A stretch of 21,786 nt of DNA from Cymbomonas tetramitiformis (GCA_001247695.2 LGRX02013895.1:1-21786), one strand, 5' to 3'; positions 1 to 10,124 are shown, counted from the stretch's first letter. The notes: a model not told the origin generated them from the letters alone. Program-made: numbers and translations.

Positions 1-899
1 TGTGCTTGGGGCACTACGACAGATGCTCGGAAATATGTTTTTGATTGAACGTGCAAAGGTACACAATTCGGATTTTATAATATACTGGATCAGGGCCAGA
101 TTGAGGTACAAACGATAATTCGGTTCCGAGTTCTGAAGGCTAAACACTTCTCAAGTGCTCCACTTATTCACTCGTCACTCAGGTTGCAGGGTCAACCACT
201 CGACAGCCGATGTCACACTTCGGCTCAACGTTCAATTCCCGATCCGATCTCATTTCTAATTCCGATTCGTCATTCTCGATTCAGATGCCATGTCGACAGA
301 CTGACACGATGACTGCCACACAGTACTGTCATACTACTGTACTGTCATACTGTTATACTGTCATAGTGTCATAGTGTCATACTGTCATAGCCCTGACATC
401 TGATATTCGATTTCATTGTCTTTTCAACCCCGATGCGAATCTGACCATTCTTCGAGGGTCTGACTGAGTGCCACGATGACATCCCCCACAGCACTGTCAT
501 ACTACTATAGTGTCATAGTGTCATACTGTCATACTGTCATACCCCGGACATCTGGTACTCATTCTCATCGTGATTTCAAGCCCAATTTCACTGTCATCGT
601 GCCAATCCCAGATTACTCCCGATGACACACATACAGACGCATAGGCATATCGGCTCACGCTGTGCCTCCGGGCACAACTCCCCCCCCCTTAGGAGTGGTC
701 TACCTCCTGGGATCACTCCGCTAAGGTACCCATCTAAGTTCCAGTTCTTAGGAATCTGCGAAATCACGAGATCCGCCGGCGGCTGCGCAACGCTCTCACC
801 CAAAATTTTTATGAAAAATTTCAAGCGATATAATGGATAAAGGGAAGATAATTTTGAAATTATTCACGAGAATTTTGTGTTAAAGCGGGCTCTCACGAC
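1..899. repeat. Gene-free stretch with degenerate GTCATA-type repeats
   Basis: I see no convincing gene here. From about 305 to 560 there are two diverged copies of a block, about 166 bp apart. Each begins with CACGATGAC (near 306 and 472), runs through many copies of ACTGTCAT/AGTGTCAT, and ends with a GACATCTG word. The two short overlapping reading frames at 594-840, one on each strand, look like chance. Confidence 0.5.
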
Positions 900-1613
900 A
901 TGGGGGGGCGAAAGCCGACATCTTGCGGACCGGCAACGAGTCCGCAGCACGAAGCAGCGGAGATGAGCCTCGAGTTACTCATCAGCACAGCTCAGGCTGC
1001 GCTGAGAGCACAAAGGCTAGCACGAAGGCAGGGGGCGGCCCTGCCGGAATGCATCGGTGACGACGAGTCCATTGCGCTTACGCCGCAACAGAGCCTAACG
1101 CATCTGGCGCTGCACGCGACTCGAGCAGTTGCAGCAGCGGCAACGGTGTGCCTTCCCGCATTTGAGCGGGCTAGCACGACAACACCGGGCTTGGCGACTT
1201 CATCGACGTTTCCGCCTTCTTCATCCACGCGTGGCACCGCCTCATCGCAGGGGCCAAGCGTCAGGACCCTCAGAAGAACCACGCAGCGACAGAACGCGAA
1301 GGAGCGCGCTGAGCGGAGAGATCCGCCAGCGACGACGGGGTTTTTCACGACTCCTTCCGTTTTGCCAACAGTCGTGCCAGGAGCATCTTTCACCTTTGGC
1401 AACGCCTCTGGAACAGTGAAGTCCAGAGACTTCGCGCAAACCGCGGCGCCATCCTGTGGTGCAGCGGTTTCGGACTCAACGTTTTCGGACATCGTTCAGC
1501 GTGCACCGTCTGGCACACCGCCTTCTCCTGGTGAGAAACGTAGTGGTAAACCGGCATCGGTGCCGCCTAGGCAGGGGAGGGACTCCGCAGGAGCTCACAT
1601 TACATTAACGTAA
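900..1613 (+). CDS. Hypothetical protein, possibly a degraded retroelement ORF1
   Basis: An open frame of 237 codons begins with ATG and ends with TAA just before the RNase H frame. The product is rich in Ala, Ser, Thr, Arg and Pro, has no recognisable domain, and has no Cys knuckle or membrane segment. Its end overlaps the start of the downstream open frame (which opens at 1571) in a different phase, as in the ORF1/ORF2 layout of some non-LTR retroelements, but that is only positional. Two other frames over the same DNA also give long open stretches, typical of GC-biased sequence, so this could be chance. I do not recognise the protein. Confidence 0.25.
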   Translation: MGGRKPTSCGPATSPQHEAAEMSLELLISTAQAALRAQRLARRQGAALPECIGDDESIALTPQQSLTHLALHATRAVAAAATVCLPAFERASTTTPGLATSSTFPPSSSTRGTASSQGPSVRTLRRTTQRQNAKERAERRDPPATTGFFTTPSVLPTVVPGASFTFGNASGTVKSRDFAQTAAPSCGAAVSDSTFSDIVQRAPSGTPPSPGEKRSGKPASVPPRQGRDSAGAHITLT

Positions 1614-3145
1614 ACCCTCACTGGTACAAGGGGAAGGATTGTACTCTACTCAATTTTATAGGGTTGCAGACCAAGGGGATAAAGAATAAGCCATCATTGC
1701 AGGCTTTCCTAGGGGCGCATGGCCACCTCACATTGGGGGAGTTGTATGGGAGAGCTGGCCATAGCGGAGGAGTGTTTGCCACGATACTTAACTCCCCGGA
1801 CATGGGGGGCTTGTCATACACATCATTCCGTGACATGACACACCTAGGCTTGATTTCTTCGGGAGTGAGCAAGGAGGCCCGGACCGAGCGGGAGTTGTCA
1901 CGGTTGCTTTGGAGCAAAACGAAGAGATACCACGGAAATATGTGGGATAATCCCGCAAACTTCTCGAACACTGGCATTATGACAGGCCGCATGGACCTGT
2001 TCTCGTTGGATGAGAGGCACATGGCTACAGATGGGAGTTACGATCCATACACGGGCGAGGCGGGCAGTGCAGTGGTCACAGAGAATGGGACGTATATGAG
2101 CTCATCCACACCAGGGGAGAAATCGATAGCACAGGCAGAGGCATATGGGGTTGTGTCAGCACTGCTGCTACAAAAACCGGATAAGGATCTCATCATATAC
2201 ACCGATTCGCAGAACACCATAGATAACATCCGCAAGGTGCAAGTGAAAGCCTGGGTGGACCCTAGAATGTGGAGGACCATGAATGGGTACTCCTTGTACA
2301 AACTGGCTGCTGAACTGCTGAACAAGAGGGACCACATCATGGGGGCCACGACGGATTTGGTCCATGTGAAGGCACACACCGTGAGCGATGAATGGCCGAG
2401 CGTTCTGAATTCAAGAGCCGATGAGCAAGCCAAACAGGCTAGAAGTGGGCCGTGTATCTTCCGAGAACCATACCTGTTCTTGCCCAAATACTACGCGGTA
2501 GCAGCACGGGGCGGACGTGATGGCCCCACCGTCCGTACGGACTACATGCATTCAAGATGGTACCGCGATTGGGACGAGCATCTTATGCAGGCCGCTTGGA
2601 GAAAAGCCGTAGACGCGAATCACATCAACTTTCTGAACAAACCGCAAATTTGGAGGGAGGCCTGTGTGACAAAGGGGGCAATCGGGGATAAAACTAATAT
2701 TTTTGCGGCTAAACTAGGCGTTGGTAGTCTGCCGACACCGAGAAACATACAGGTAACAAATGATAAATATTTCCCGGACCTGTACCCAGGGTACTTCTGC
2801 CCCCTCCACCCGACAGATGAATCGATCGCGAATGAGCACCACATTTTTTGTAAATGCCCAGCCACTGCGAGGATTCGGGAAACCGGACTAGAGGAGTTGT
2901 TGGGAAGGATTCAACAAGTGTTACCGGATACGGTGACTAAATTGCCTATGGAAGCATTGCGACGTATGCTACTCCCGGCCAAGCGGGAGGACTTCTTGTA
3001 CGGCCGTACCCCGGGAGAACTTCGAGAATGGGTGGAGAAGGAACACGGAAGGAGGGTGGCGGAGAAGCTTGGCCGGAAATTGAGGCCGTGGGTCACGGAG
3101 TTTTTCTTTAGTGTATGTGGTGCCAATATAACAAAAAAATGGTAG
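1571..3145 (+). CDS. RNase H domain protein, probable 3' part of a non-LTR retroelement
   Basis: The frame is open from 1571 to the stop at 3143-3145, but its first ATG is only at 1802, so the true start is unknown. Numbering from the TTG at 1664, the RNase HI-type active-site series is visible: DGSYD (D123), QAEAY (E159), YTDSQN (D181), VKAH (H238) and NSRADEQAK (D253). Such a domain cleaves RNA in RNA/DNA hybrids and is common after the reverse transcriptase of LINE-like elements and in DIRS/LTR elements. Near residues 383-405 a CPLH...HHIFCKC pattern resembles the zinc-ligand segment at the C-terminus of some LINE ORF2 proteins. I see no reverse transcriptase motif (YADD-type) upstream, so this is either a truncated retroelement or a free-standing RNase H protein. 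No poly(A) tail or target duplication was found. The frame itself is intact over about 500 codons, so it may be recently active or selected. Confidence 0.65.
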   Translation, partial: AGEGLRRSSHYINVNPHWYKGKDCTLLNFIGLQTKGIKNKPSLQAFLGAHGHLTLGELYGRAGHSGGVFATILNSPDMGGLSYTSFRDMTHLGLISSGVSKEARTERELSRLLWSKTKRYHGNMWDNPANFSNTGIMTGRMDLFSLDERHMATDGSYDPYTGEAGSAVVTENGTYMSSSTPGEKSIAQAEAYGVVSALLLQKPDKDLIIYTDSQNTIDNIRKVQVKAWVDPRMWRTMNGYSLYKLAAELLNKRDHIMGATTDLVHVKAHTVSDEWPSVLNSRADEQAKQARSGPCIFREPYLFLPKYYAVAARGGRDGPTVRTDYMHSRWYRDWDEHLMQAAWRKAVDANHINFLNKPQIWREACVTKGAIGDKTNIFAAKLGVGSLPTPRNIQVTNDKYFPDLYPGYFCPLHPTDESIANEHHIFCKCPATARIRETGLEELLGRIQQVLPDTVTKLPMEALRRMLLPAKREDFLYGRTPGELREWVEKEHGRRVAEKLGRKLRPWVTEFFFSVCGANITKKW

Positions 3146-3382
3146 AGGGGGAACACGAGTTCTCGAGCTGTATCCAGAAGCGATATGGGATCTGTGCGGG
3201 TGATTTGAGGAGATACGGGAAGAGCTACCGACTACGATGGGACAGGACCGTACGGTGGAGCCGGAAGAGGGACAGTCGGAGAGGCGAGAGGGAGTTTGTG
3301 ATCGACTAGATTCGAATCTGGAGGGGGACACGGGGGTAGACGTAACCGGTATCTTGACACGGCAGGTGGAAATGGGGAATGC
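3146..3382. other. Spacer left of the large transposon
   Basis: This stretch is GC-rich and purine-rich, with no supported gene. The 64-codon frame at 3115-3309 overlaps the end of the RNase H frame and has no recognisable content. The spacer ends with the ATGC direct repeat that borders the transposon. Confidence 0.5.
3379..3382. repeat. Left copy of a putative 4-bp target-site duplication (ATGC)
   Basis: ATGC lies directly outside the left terminal inverted repeat and is matched by ATGC at 14879-14882 directly outside the right one. Four bases can match by chance (about 1 in 256), so its weight comes from sitting exactly at the ends of the inverted repeats. Confidence 0.6.
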
Positions 3383-3410
3383 AACACGCTATTCGATGAA
3401 ATTGACATTA
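3383..3410 (+). repeat. Left terminal inverted repeat of the large transposon
   Basis: These 28 bp match the reverse complement of 14851-14878 except at two adjacent positions (TT versus AC after GATGAAA). The inner part ATTGACATTA recurs as a direct repeat at 3420-3429, a likely pair of subterminal protein-binding sites. Confidence 0.88.
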
Positions 3411-3430
3411 GGGTAGATAATTGACATTAG
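3401..3430 (+). repeat. Subterminal direct repeat ATTGACATTAG
   Basis: Two copies of ATTGACATTAG, 19 bp start to start, span the inner edge of the left inverted repeat. The right end has related words around 14841-14856, where TGACATT is followed by AATGTC in inverted orientation. Repeated subterminal words of this kind commonly bind the transposase; the function here is inferred. Confidence 0.5.
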
Positions 3431-3565
3431 CTGTTTTTTGCGATATTTAGAAAATATATGTGCTGAAAAAGTTAATGTTGAAAATAATTTTGCTCGCAGG
3501 CCTCCGCAACGGTAAAATTACAAGACACGTAGGAAAATGTTTCCAAGACACGGTGATGCATGCAA

Positions 3566-3571
3566 TTTATT
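3566..3571 (-). terminator. Polyadenylation signal of the minus-strand gene
   Basis: TTTATT on the plus strand reads AATAAA on the minus strand, about 130 bp after the stop codon at 3699. It is the best candidate for 3'-end processing of the DUF7869-like transcript. Confidence 0.5.
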
Positions 3572-3698
3572 TTCTGTGATGTAAATGGTAGCGAGCATGA
3601 CATACAAAAGAAATGAGCAATTGCCATATCAGATTTCTCTAATAATCGTATTTACATTATGTACATCTATTTCGTGCGTCTTAGTCGGCTGATTCTAT

Positions 3699-6600
3699 TC
3701 ACATTTCAACATCGCTACCGTCGTCTAGCTCATTTTCCTCGTTTTCGCTATTGTCTTCATCGCCTACTGTTTCTTCCACTTGCCCGTTATCAATTCGTCT
3801 TTTCTTGGCTCTTTGCGCCAGCAGTGCGACTATAAGTTGCCCATACTGCTCATATGGGATACAACCTTTTGCTTCGTTAGCTGCGATGTTCCACGCTAGC
3901 AATATCTCTGCACTTTTGAAGGGCTCAGTTGACGGCGTATCGGATGCGTTCTCCCAGAAGGCTCCCGCTTTCCCTGCCAACACCTTTCCGAGTCTTCGCT
4001 CCTTAGTGTCCGTGTATGTCTTCACTTTCAGGTACTTGTACTTCAACTCCTTCGCGTAGACAATCCGTGCATGCACTCGGACAAGCATCAGGGGGTCCGA
4101 CCATTCTTTGCCGTTGAGCTTGACACGGAATTGGCATACATCGTTGGCCTTCACGCCCGTGATTTCTCCGAAGCAAACGGCGTAGCTGTTTACGGTCATC
4201 TGATCGAACGAAACCTCCCATACCGGGTTGGCCACGTACGCTTCTGCTTTTCTAGCAGCCCGATTCACCGCCTTACGTTTGCCCGTGTACACGGCAATCG
4301 GTGCACGTTCTACGCGTTCTTGAATTCGGGCTGGAATTTCTGCTGCTGCTGGCATCTGAGCTTCGGCGCGTCTGAGAGGAGCTTCCAGGGCATGCACCAA
4401 AGGGGCATTCAGACGTGCGTGCAATTTGCTCGGCAAAACGAACGGGACATTGGGCTCCTCGAAAATGCCCTCCTCGGTCAGCTTTCGTTGCTTCCTCAAC
4501 AGCTCCGCCCACCACGCCTCGTGGGTAGGTGTAAACGTCGTACTCAAAATGGTCCGCATCCCGTCCACCAGATCCTCGAGCTTCGTAAGCCCTTCTTCGG
4601 AGAAGGCTTTCGGTTTGACAAAATCAGGCAGGTTCTCGGGCATAGAGTTCAACACCTTGAGGCCCTCCTCTGGTAGCCACTTCTTGTCGGTGGAATACAT
4701 CTTGTATTGCACGACCACTTCGCCGGCATCGTTCTTGAACGCTTTGAAGGTCTGCTGCGTGGAGATGCCACAGACGTTCTCGTAGCGACCACCGAACCAG
4801 GTCTTCAAATCGTGCACTTTCGCCACCGCGGTCGTGAAGATGCCATCCGAGAAACACTCCTTTGCGATTTCCATCATTTCGTCAAGGGTCATCGCAAGCT
4901 TGCGTTTTAAGCGCACAGAAAAACGCGAGAACATCTGGTCGATGTTCTCGTGGGTGTGGCCGACGATTAGGAAGTTCACCTTCACCTTCTTGAACGCGCC
5001 AGACATAACCAACCAAGAGATATACGCCAAAAGCATAATGCTCTTGTTGGTGCCCACGTTGTCAAGCTGGACGTATAACACTTCCGGCATCGGGTACGGT
5101 TCCTCGCCATCCCCTTTACGACGGTGCTCTTGAATTCGAGTGACGTCACGATGCAGCACGTTCAGCAGGAAGTTGGCGTCGTCACCGTAATTCGCGTAGT
5201 TGAAGTCCATAAACCGGCCAACGTTTTCGATGATGCTACCCATATTGTGCACGTCCAAGAAGTCCTTTCGGTCCAGATATGATGGCATGCGCCTGAAATG
5301 CGGCAGGCGCGTCGTCCATTGGGTCATCCCGTCAATGATGACAGAGGAATATTTCCACCACGTCTTGTTTTCCTTGATGCTCTTAGTCATGTTGGATTTT
5401 CGGCCGTGTTTGTAGAACTTCTCACGTTCGGCACGCGCTTGGTTAAGGTGCACCTCTCGCATTTTGTCGTATTGACCTGAAAAAAAAAAACGTTTTAATA
5501 TACAAACTTCTAAAACAACGTAAAACGAATGCAAATACTATATTTTTCAGAATTTAGCTTACCGTGCTGGGATTTAGGTGTGCCCTCCTTCAAGAGTTTG
5601 ATCGAAGCACATACACTGCACTGCGAAAAACGCTTGCACTTCGGAACTTTGAGCCAAGATTTGAACTCGTCTTTCCAGATTTCGTAGAAGTACGGCAAGG
5701 AGACTTCCTTGGATTTGCGGTCGTGAATAGATAAGGAATCAAGATAATCATCCCAAATCTCTTCTCTTGTCTTCCCCGACGGGAGATGCGTCTCAGGTTT
5801 ATGTGGCTGGGGTTCACCCTGTTCTTCCGCATATTTCTTCACGAAGGCGACGACATTTGATTTTTTGTTGGACAAACGCCGATTTGCCTCGCTGCCCGTC
5901 AGCCCGTGAATGAAATTTGTTCTTCCAGAGAGAACCCGCTCGCGCACGTCGCAGAAATATCCTTGGCTTATTTTGTAAACCTTCTGGTAGAATGCCGAGC
6001 ACACCTGTAAATATACAAGCAAAGTGAATTCTATAACAAAGAAGAAAACCTGCTCATTAGCTTAATGAGCAGTTTTGGCAAAATTTCAGGAATATGCACA
6101 AACATTTATACTTCAAGGGAATTCTATAAAAAAGAAGAAAACCTGCTCATTAGCTTAATGAGCAGTTTTGGCAAAATTTCAGGAATATGCACAAACATTT
6201 ATACTTCAAGGGAATTCTATAAAAAAGAAGAAAACCTGCTCATTAGCTTAATGAGCAGTTTTGGCAAAATTTCAGGAATATGCACAAACATTTATACTTC
6301 AAGGGAATTTTATAAAAAAGAAGAAAACCTGCTCATTAGCTTAATGAGCAGTTTTGGCAAAATTTCAGGAATATGCACAAACATTTATACTTCAAGGGAA
6401 ATTTATAAAAAAGAAGAAAACCTGCTCATTAGCTTAATGAGCAGTTTTGGCAAAATTTCAGGAATATGCACAAACATTTATACTTCAAGGGAATTCTATA
6501 AAAAAAGAGAAAACCTGCTCATTAGCTTAATGAGCAGTTTTGGCAAAATTTCAGGAATATGCACAAACATTTTTACTTCAAGGGAATTCTATAAAAAAAG

Positions 6601-7581
6601 AGAAAACCTGCTCATTAGCTTAATGAGCAGTTTTGGCGAAATTTCAGGAATATGCACAAACATTTATACTTCAAGGGAATTCTAAAAGAAAGAAGAAAAC
6701 CTGCTCATTAGCTTAATGAGCAGTTTTGGCAAAATTTCAGGAATATGAACAAAAAGTTATTCTTCAAGGGAATTCTATAAAAAGGAAGGTAAACCGCTCA
6801 TTAAGCTAATGAGCAGTTTTGGCATACTTACCGGTCTGTCACATATGAAGAACATAAATATGAACCTTGAGTCACAAGTTCTGGTTCCGCTCTTCATAAG
6901 ATCTCTTATCATCCATTCTTTACGATCTTTTTGAGACAAGTCCCAAAACATTTTGCGTTGAGCTGCTAAGGCTGATGTGTGAAACATTAATGAGCAAAAC
7001 GATTTGCATTTGCACCGATAAATTGCAATACTTTCTATGTCGGACTGTGAAAGGTTTCGTTCTTTGATTGTTATTTGACTCTTTTCTTTGGGTTTTCTTT
7101 TTGCTGATGTGTAAACTGCTCGTTCTTTACCGACCTTAGTTGTTTTCCCATTCAGCACACTTTCACTCTTTTCGTCACCCACGGAGTACGAACTAAAGCT
7201 TGCTTCAAGGCTTTGCGTTATCTCATTGAAGTCAACACTTGTGATCTTTCGCGTACTAGACTCTTGCGTGTTTATTGTGTCATCAGAGTCCGATGAGCGC
7301 TGAGTCGCGCGTGAGTCGCTAGTCTTTTGCAAGTTTGCAGTCATTGGAGTTTCTGCGCTTTTCGAGTGCATTGGCGTTTCAACGCACGGAAAGCATAATA
7401 TCTCATCGTCGCAAACTGTTTTGTATAGCGATGAGCGACGAGCGTTAACTGGCGATGAGCGAAATACGTCGGTTTCTATTTCTATGATATCGTCTTCCTT
7501 CTGGGTGTAGTATATTGCAGGCTGTGAAAGGTCAATAACTTCGTCGATAGCTTCGTCAGCTATTTGCCAGAACGGCCCCAT
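3699..7581 (-). CDS. DUF7869-like protein, putative DDE/RNase-H-fold transposase
   Basis: Exons, in transcript order, are 7581-6832, 6004-5563 and 5476-3699, giving 989 codons. Intron 1 (827 bp) has donor CCG|GTAAGT, acceptor TTTACAG|GTG and phase 0. Intron 2 (86 bp) has donor CACG|GTAAGC, a poly-T tract, acceptor CAG|GT and phase 1. The joins give continuous protein (ICDRP-VCSAFY and KSQHG-QYDKM). The N-terminal ~170 residues are Ser/Thr-rich and low complexity. Residues ~185-260 hold a Cys cluster (CKCKSFC) and the conserved-looking stretch leading into VCSAFY, and CSVC lies near 382. Residues ~440-580 carry the signature: IIDGM (D446), QLDN (D536), NK, and GHTHENIDQ (E574/D577), a plausible three-acid RNase-H-fold active site. 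The C-terminus is acidic. Known: DUF7869 proteins share this layout, with function not formally assigned as far as I know. Inferred: this is the transposase of the surrounding element. Confidence 0.8.
6025..6823. repeat. Array A: 93-bp tandem repeat with a palindrome, inside intron 1 of the transposase-like gene
   Basis: Each unit holds CTGCTCATTA-GCT-TAATGAGCAG, a palindrome with 10-bp arms and a 3-nt centre, followed by TTTTGGCAAAATTTCAGGAATAT. Palindromes start at 6050, 6143, 6236, 6329, 6422, 6515, 6608, 6701 and 6794, that is, every 93 bp exactly. Central units are nearly identical, while the last (6794) is diverged and has AGC instead of GCT at the centre. The array fills almost the entire 827-bp intron. 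Because 93 is divisible by three, it reads as an uninterrupted 31-residue repeat on the plus strand, which I regard as a by-product. Confidence 0.93.
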
Positions 7582-8011
7582 CAGAAAAATAGTCCAAAAA
7601 TCTTATGAAGCAGATTTCCGTGAAATGAAAACGACAAGAGTTCATTCCGAGTTTCGTCAGGGGCGACAGCCGATGACTTTGAATTTGAATATTACGGTCG
7701 GTCATATTAAATTCATCGGATCGATCGACTAAACTTTGCCCAATTACATCATTCTGTACTCAAGTTCCCGGATCGAGTGCAGATGTCATCAATCGAAATC
7801 GAGAACATGAATGCAGATTCAAGTTCTTTGTCGCTTTCGGCCCGTCCAATAAAATACTTCGATTCGCAATTCTCGGATTTTGATGACGAGAGCACGGAAC
7901 TTATTGAAATTTCATAAACTCGACCAGTCTTCCTCACAATCAAAAACCTACTTTGCATAACACCGCTTACAGCTCATCGCCTTTTTTTTTACTTTTGCGT
8001 GAATCAAAATA
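7582..8011. promoter_or_regulatory. Divergent promoter region between the transposase-like and MYND genes
   Basis: These 430 bp separate the start codons of two divergent genes and so should hold both promoters. I see no clear TATA box. A T-rich tract (7981-7995) lies just before the plus-strand start, and ATCGGATCGATCGA near 7716 is a local palindromic word. A 69-codon minus-strand frame at 7749-7958 lies within it; it has no recognisable domain and no obvious splice connection to the gene at 7581, so I do not call it. Confidence 0.5.
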
Positions 8012-9888
8012 ATGGCAACTGTGGACCAATTTCGCGCATTGTTGAGCGCAGAAAACGTAATACAGCTACCCGACAAGCAGTGGTCTGTTGAGCGCGTGCC
8101 TTCTTTACAGGGCCATTGGCTGCGACTCTCAGTTTTTCTCGCAACTGCCGATGGCGGTACAGTTCAGAGAAACTTGCCTCTTTTGCCAGCAAACGCCGAT
8201 GAGCACCTTCGTATCTCTTTCGCTGGCCCTGCGCCAGCCGGCGGCGGCAATACTCCGGTGTACGTGCTGACAATGGGCGAACGCGCGCATGAGCATATGG
8301 CTGTCCGTCTTGACGCTGAAAATATGCTGATTAGCAATATAGCGCCTTCTTACACAGCGCGCAAGAACAGGCTGGATGAGCTTGTTGAACGAGCAGCGAA
8401 CAGAGTTCTTGCTGCTGCTTACAGTTCTTTTTTGAATGAAATGTGGCGAAATTCCGAGAACAAAGAATTCTGGAAGTGTCCTGAGAAGTCTATAGAACCA
8501 TACAGTCTCTTGGAGGACTCAATCGATTCGGAGATGGGTGGCACTGGAGTACTTCCAACCGCGGTAAGTTCAAATATTTTTGAGAACCCTGTAAAAACTT
8601 TTAAATTATTTGTCATTTCTTTAATTATTATTGTGTCTTAAAAAAGCTTGAACAAAAAGCCTCATTAGGTTAATGAGCAGTTTTGCAAACTTTCTGAACT
8701 TGTCTTGTTTTCTTTTTCTTTATATCCTGTATGGTACATATTGTCATTATATGACATGCCTGACTGATTTACCCGATAATTTCGATGACTGACCAAAGCT
8801 TGCACAAAAAGCCTCATTAGGTTAATGAGCAGTTTTGCAAACTTTCTGAACTTGTCGTGTTTTTTTTTCTTTATAGTGTGTATGGAACCTACTGTCATAA
8901 TATGACATGCCTGACTGTTTTACCCGATAATTTCGATGCCTGACCAAAGCTTGCACAAAAAGCCTCATTAGGTTAATGAGCAGTTTTGCAAACTTTCTGA
9001 ACTTGTCGTGTTTTTTTTTCTTTATAGTGTGTATGGTACCTACTGTCATAATATGACATGCCTGACTGTTTTACCCGATAATTTCGATGACTGACCAAAG
9101 CTTGCACAAAAAGCCTCATTAGGTTAATGAGCAGTTTTGCAAACTTTCTGGCCTTGTCGTGTTTTCTTTTTTCTATATAGTCTGTATGGTACATACTGTC
9201 ATTATTGACATGCCTGACTGATTTACCCGATAATTTCGATGACTGACCAAAGCTTGAACAAAAAGCCTCATTAGGTTAATGAGCAGTTTTGCAAACTTTC
9301 TGAATTTGTCGTGTTTTTACTCTTTATAGTGTGTATGGTACCTACTGTCATAATATGACATGCCTGACTGTTTTACCCGATAATTTTGATGCCTGACCAA
9401 AGCTTGCACAAAAAGCCTCATTAGGTTAATGAGCAGTTTTGCAAACTTTCTGACCTTGTCGTGTTTTCTTTTTTCTATATAGTCTGTATGGTACATACTG
9501 TCATTATATGACATGCCTGACTGATTTACCCGATAATTTCGATGACTGACCAAAGCTTGAACAAAAAGCCTCATTAGGTTAATGAGCAGTTTTTCTTTTT
9601 TTCCCTATACTGCAGGATTCCGGCACAACCGACTTTAATTCACCAGTAAAGCTTCCACACGGCTGGACCGCATGCTTCACAGAATCTGCTGTTCGGGAGG
9701 CGAACAAAGATCGGTTCGGAAAGTCCTCGGTGTCAGCACACCAGTGTCTCTGTTTAAATTGTGGTAAACAAGGACAGAAACGATGTGGTGGCTGTCGACA
9801 AGCAGTATATTGTTCACGTGATTGTGCGAAGCAGCACTGGAAGTTGAGCCATCGAGAGGAATGTAGTAGGCATAAACTAAAGAAGTAG
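8012..9888 (+). CDS. MYND zinc-finger protein of the transposon
   Basis: Exon 1 is 8012-8563 and exon 2 is 9616-9888, giving 274 residues. The start is ATG in a good context (AAAATAATGG). The intron (1052 bp, phase 0) has donor GCG|GTAAGT and acceptor ACTGCAG|GAT. Residues 1-184 form an unrecognised domain of mixed hydrophobic character ending in a helical stretch. Residues ~228-267 form a MYND finger with ligands C230-x2-C233, C241-x2-C244, Y-C250-x3-C254, H263 and C267. MYND fingers usually bind proline-rich peptides of transcriptional regulators. No SET domain accompanies it. Inferred role: an accessory or regulatory protein of the element. Exon 1 could also splice to the ParB exon at 10125 (same phase), see findings. 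Confidence 0.78.
8644..9592 (+). repeat. Array B: ~151-bp tandem repeat with the same palindrome, inside the MYND-gene intron
   Basis: Palindromes CTCATTA-GGT-TAATGAG start at 8661, 8813, 8964, 9115, 9267, 9417 and 9570, with spacings 150-153 bp. Each is followed by CAGTTTTGCAAACTTTCTG, then a T-rich tract, TATGGTAC, CTGTCATTATATGACATG and TTACCCGATAATTT. Only the palindrome and about 20 bases after it are shared with array A; the rest of the unit is unrelated. The two arrays therefore look like separate tandem expansions around one common core. The final truncated unit runs directly into the T-rich tract and splice acceptor at 9615. Confidence 0.93.
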
Positions 9889-9920
9889 GCATAAACTCAC
9901 ATTGACAACCGTACTTGATC

Positions 9921-9934
9921 AATAAATGAATAAA
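9921..9934 (+). terminator. Polyadenylation signals of the MYND gene
   Basis: Two AATAAA hexamers, at 9921-9926 and 9929-9934, lie 33-41 bp after the MYND stop codon. They would end the short transcript before the ParB exon, so reading on into the methyltransferase gene would require skipping them. Confidence 0.55.
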
Positions 9935-9967
9935 ATATGTATCATTAGCTTGTAATGTAAAGTATGT

Positions 9968-10069
9968 CTCATTAGCTTAATGAGCAAAGTTTCTTACCTT
10001 TGTGTTTTCCAATTAACAACTTTATAATGGACACGAGCATTGTTTTGAATTGCTCATTAACCTAATGAG
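9968..10069 (+). repeat. Facing pair of the element's palindrome upstream of the ParB exon
   Basis: CTCATTAGCTTAATGAG (9968-9984) and CTCATTAACCTAATGAG (10053-10069) are two more copies of the array palindrome, followed by CAA and preceded by TTG respectively. The whole 20-bp segments are therefore inverted complements with one mismatch. A donor-like GTATGT at 9962 and the acceptor TTTATAG at 10124 bracket the pair, so it may again be intronic. A weaker relative, CATTA-N5-TAATG, sits near 9942. Confidence 0.75.
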
Positions 10070-10124
10070 GTGTTATCTGTTAGTGACTAACTTTGTACTT
10101 TTATATCACAATATATGTTTATAG

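Noticed and set aside
4071..4676. 201-codon plus-strand frame opposite the transposase-like gene
   Set aside because: It is antisense to a well-supported exon, lacks motifs, and is expected from the codon bias of the real gene.
6065..6685. A 206-codon plus-strand frame made of a 31-residue repeat, resembling a repeat protein
   Set aside because: It lies within the 93-bp array inside an intron of the minus-strand gene. The unit length is divisible by three, so one stop-free unit makes the whole array open.
7749..7958. 69-codon minus-strand frame between the divergent genes, possible extra first exon
   Set aside because: No domain is visible and I could not find a phase-consistent splice to 7581, which already has an ATG.
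8665..9574. Several similar minus-strand frames of 73-85 codons
   Set aside because: They are repeated readings of the ~151-bp array in the MYND-gene intron and share no domain.
6025..9592. CRISPR-like array of palindromic repeats
   Set aside because: The spacer parts are themselves repeated, not unique, and the arrays lie in spliceosomal introns of a eukaryotic transposon.
9926..9961. ATG codons just upstream of GTATGT at 9962 as a start exon for the ParB gene
   Set aside because: Each candidate meets a stop codon or joins 10125 out of frame.
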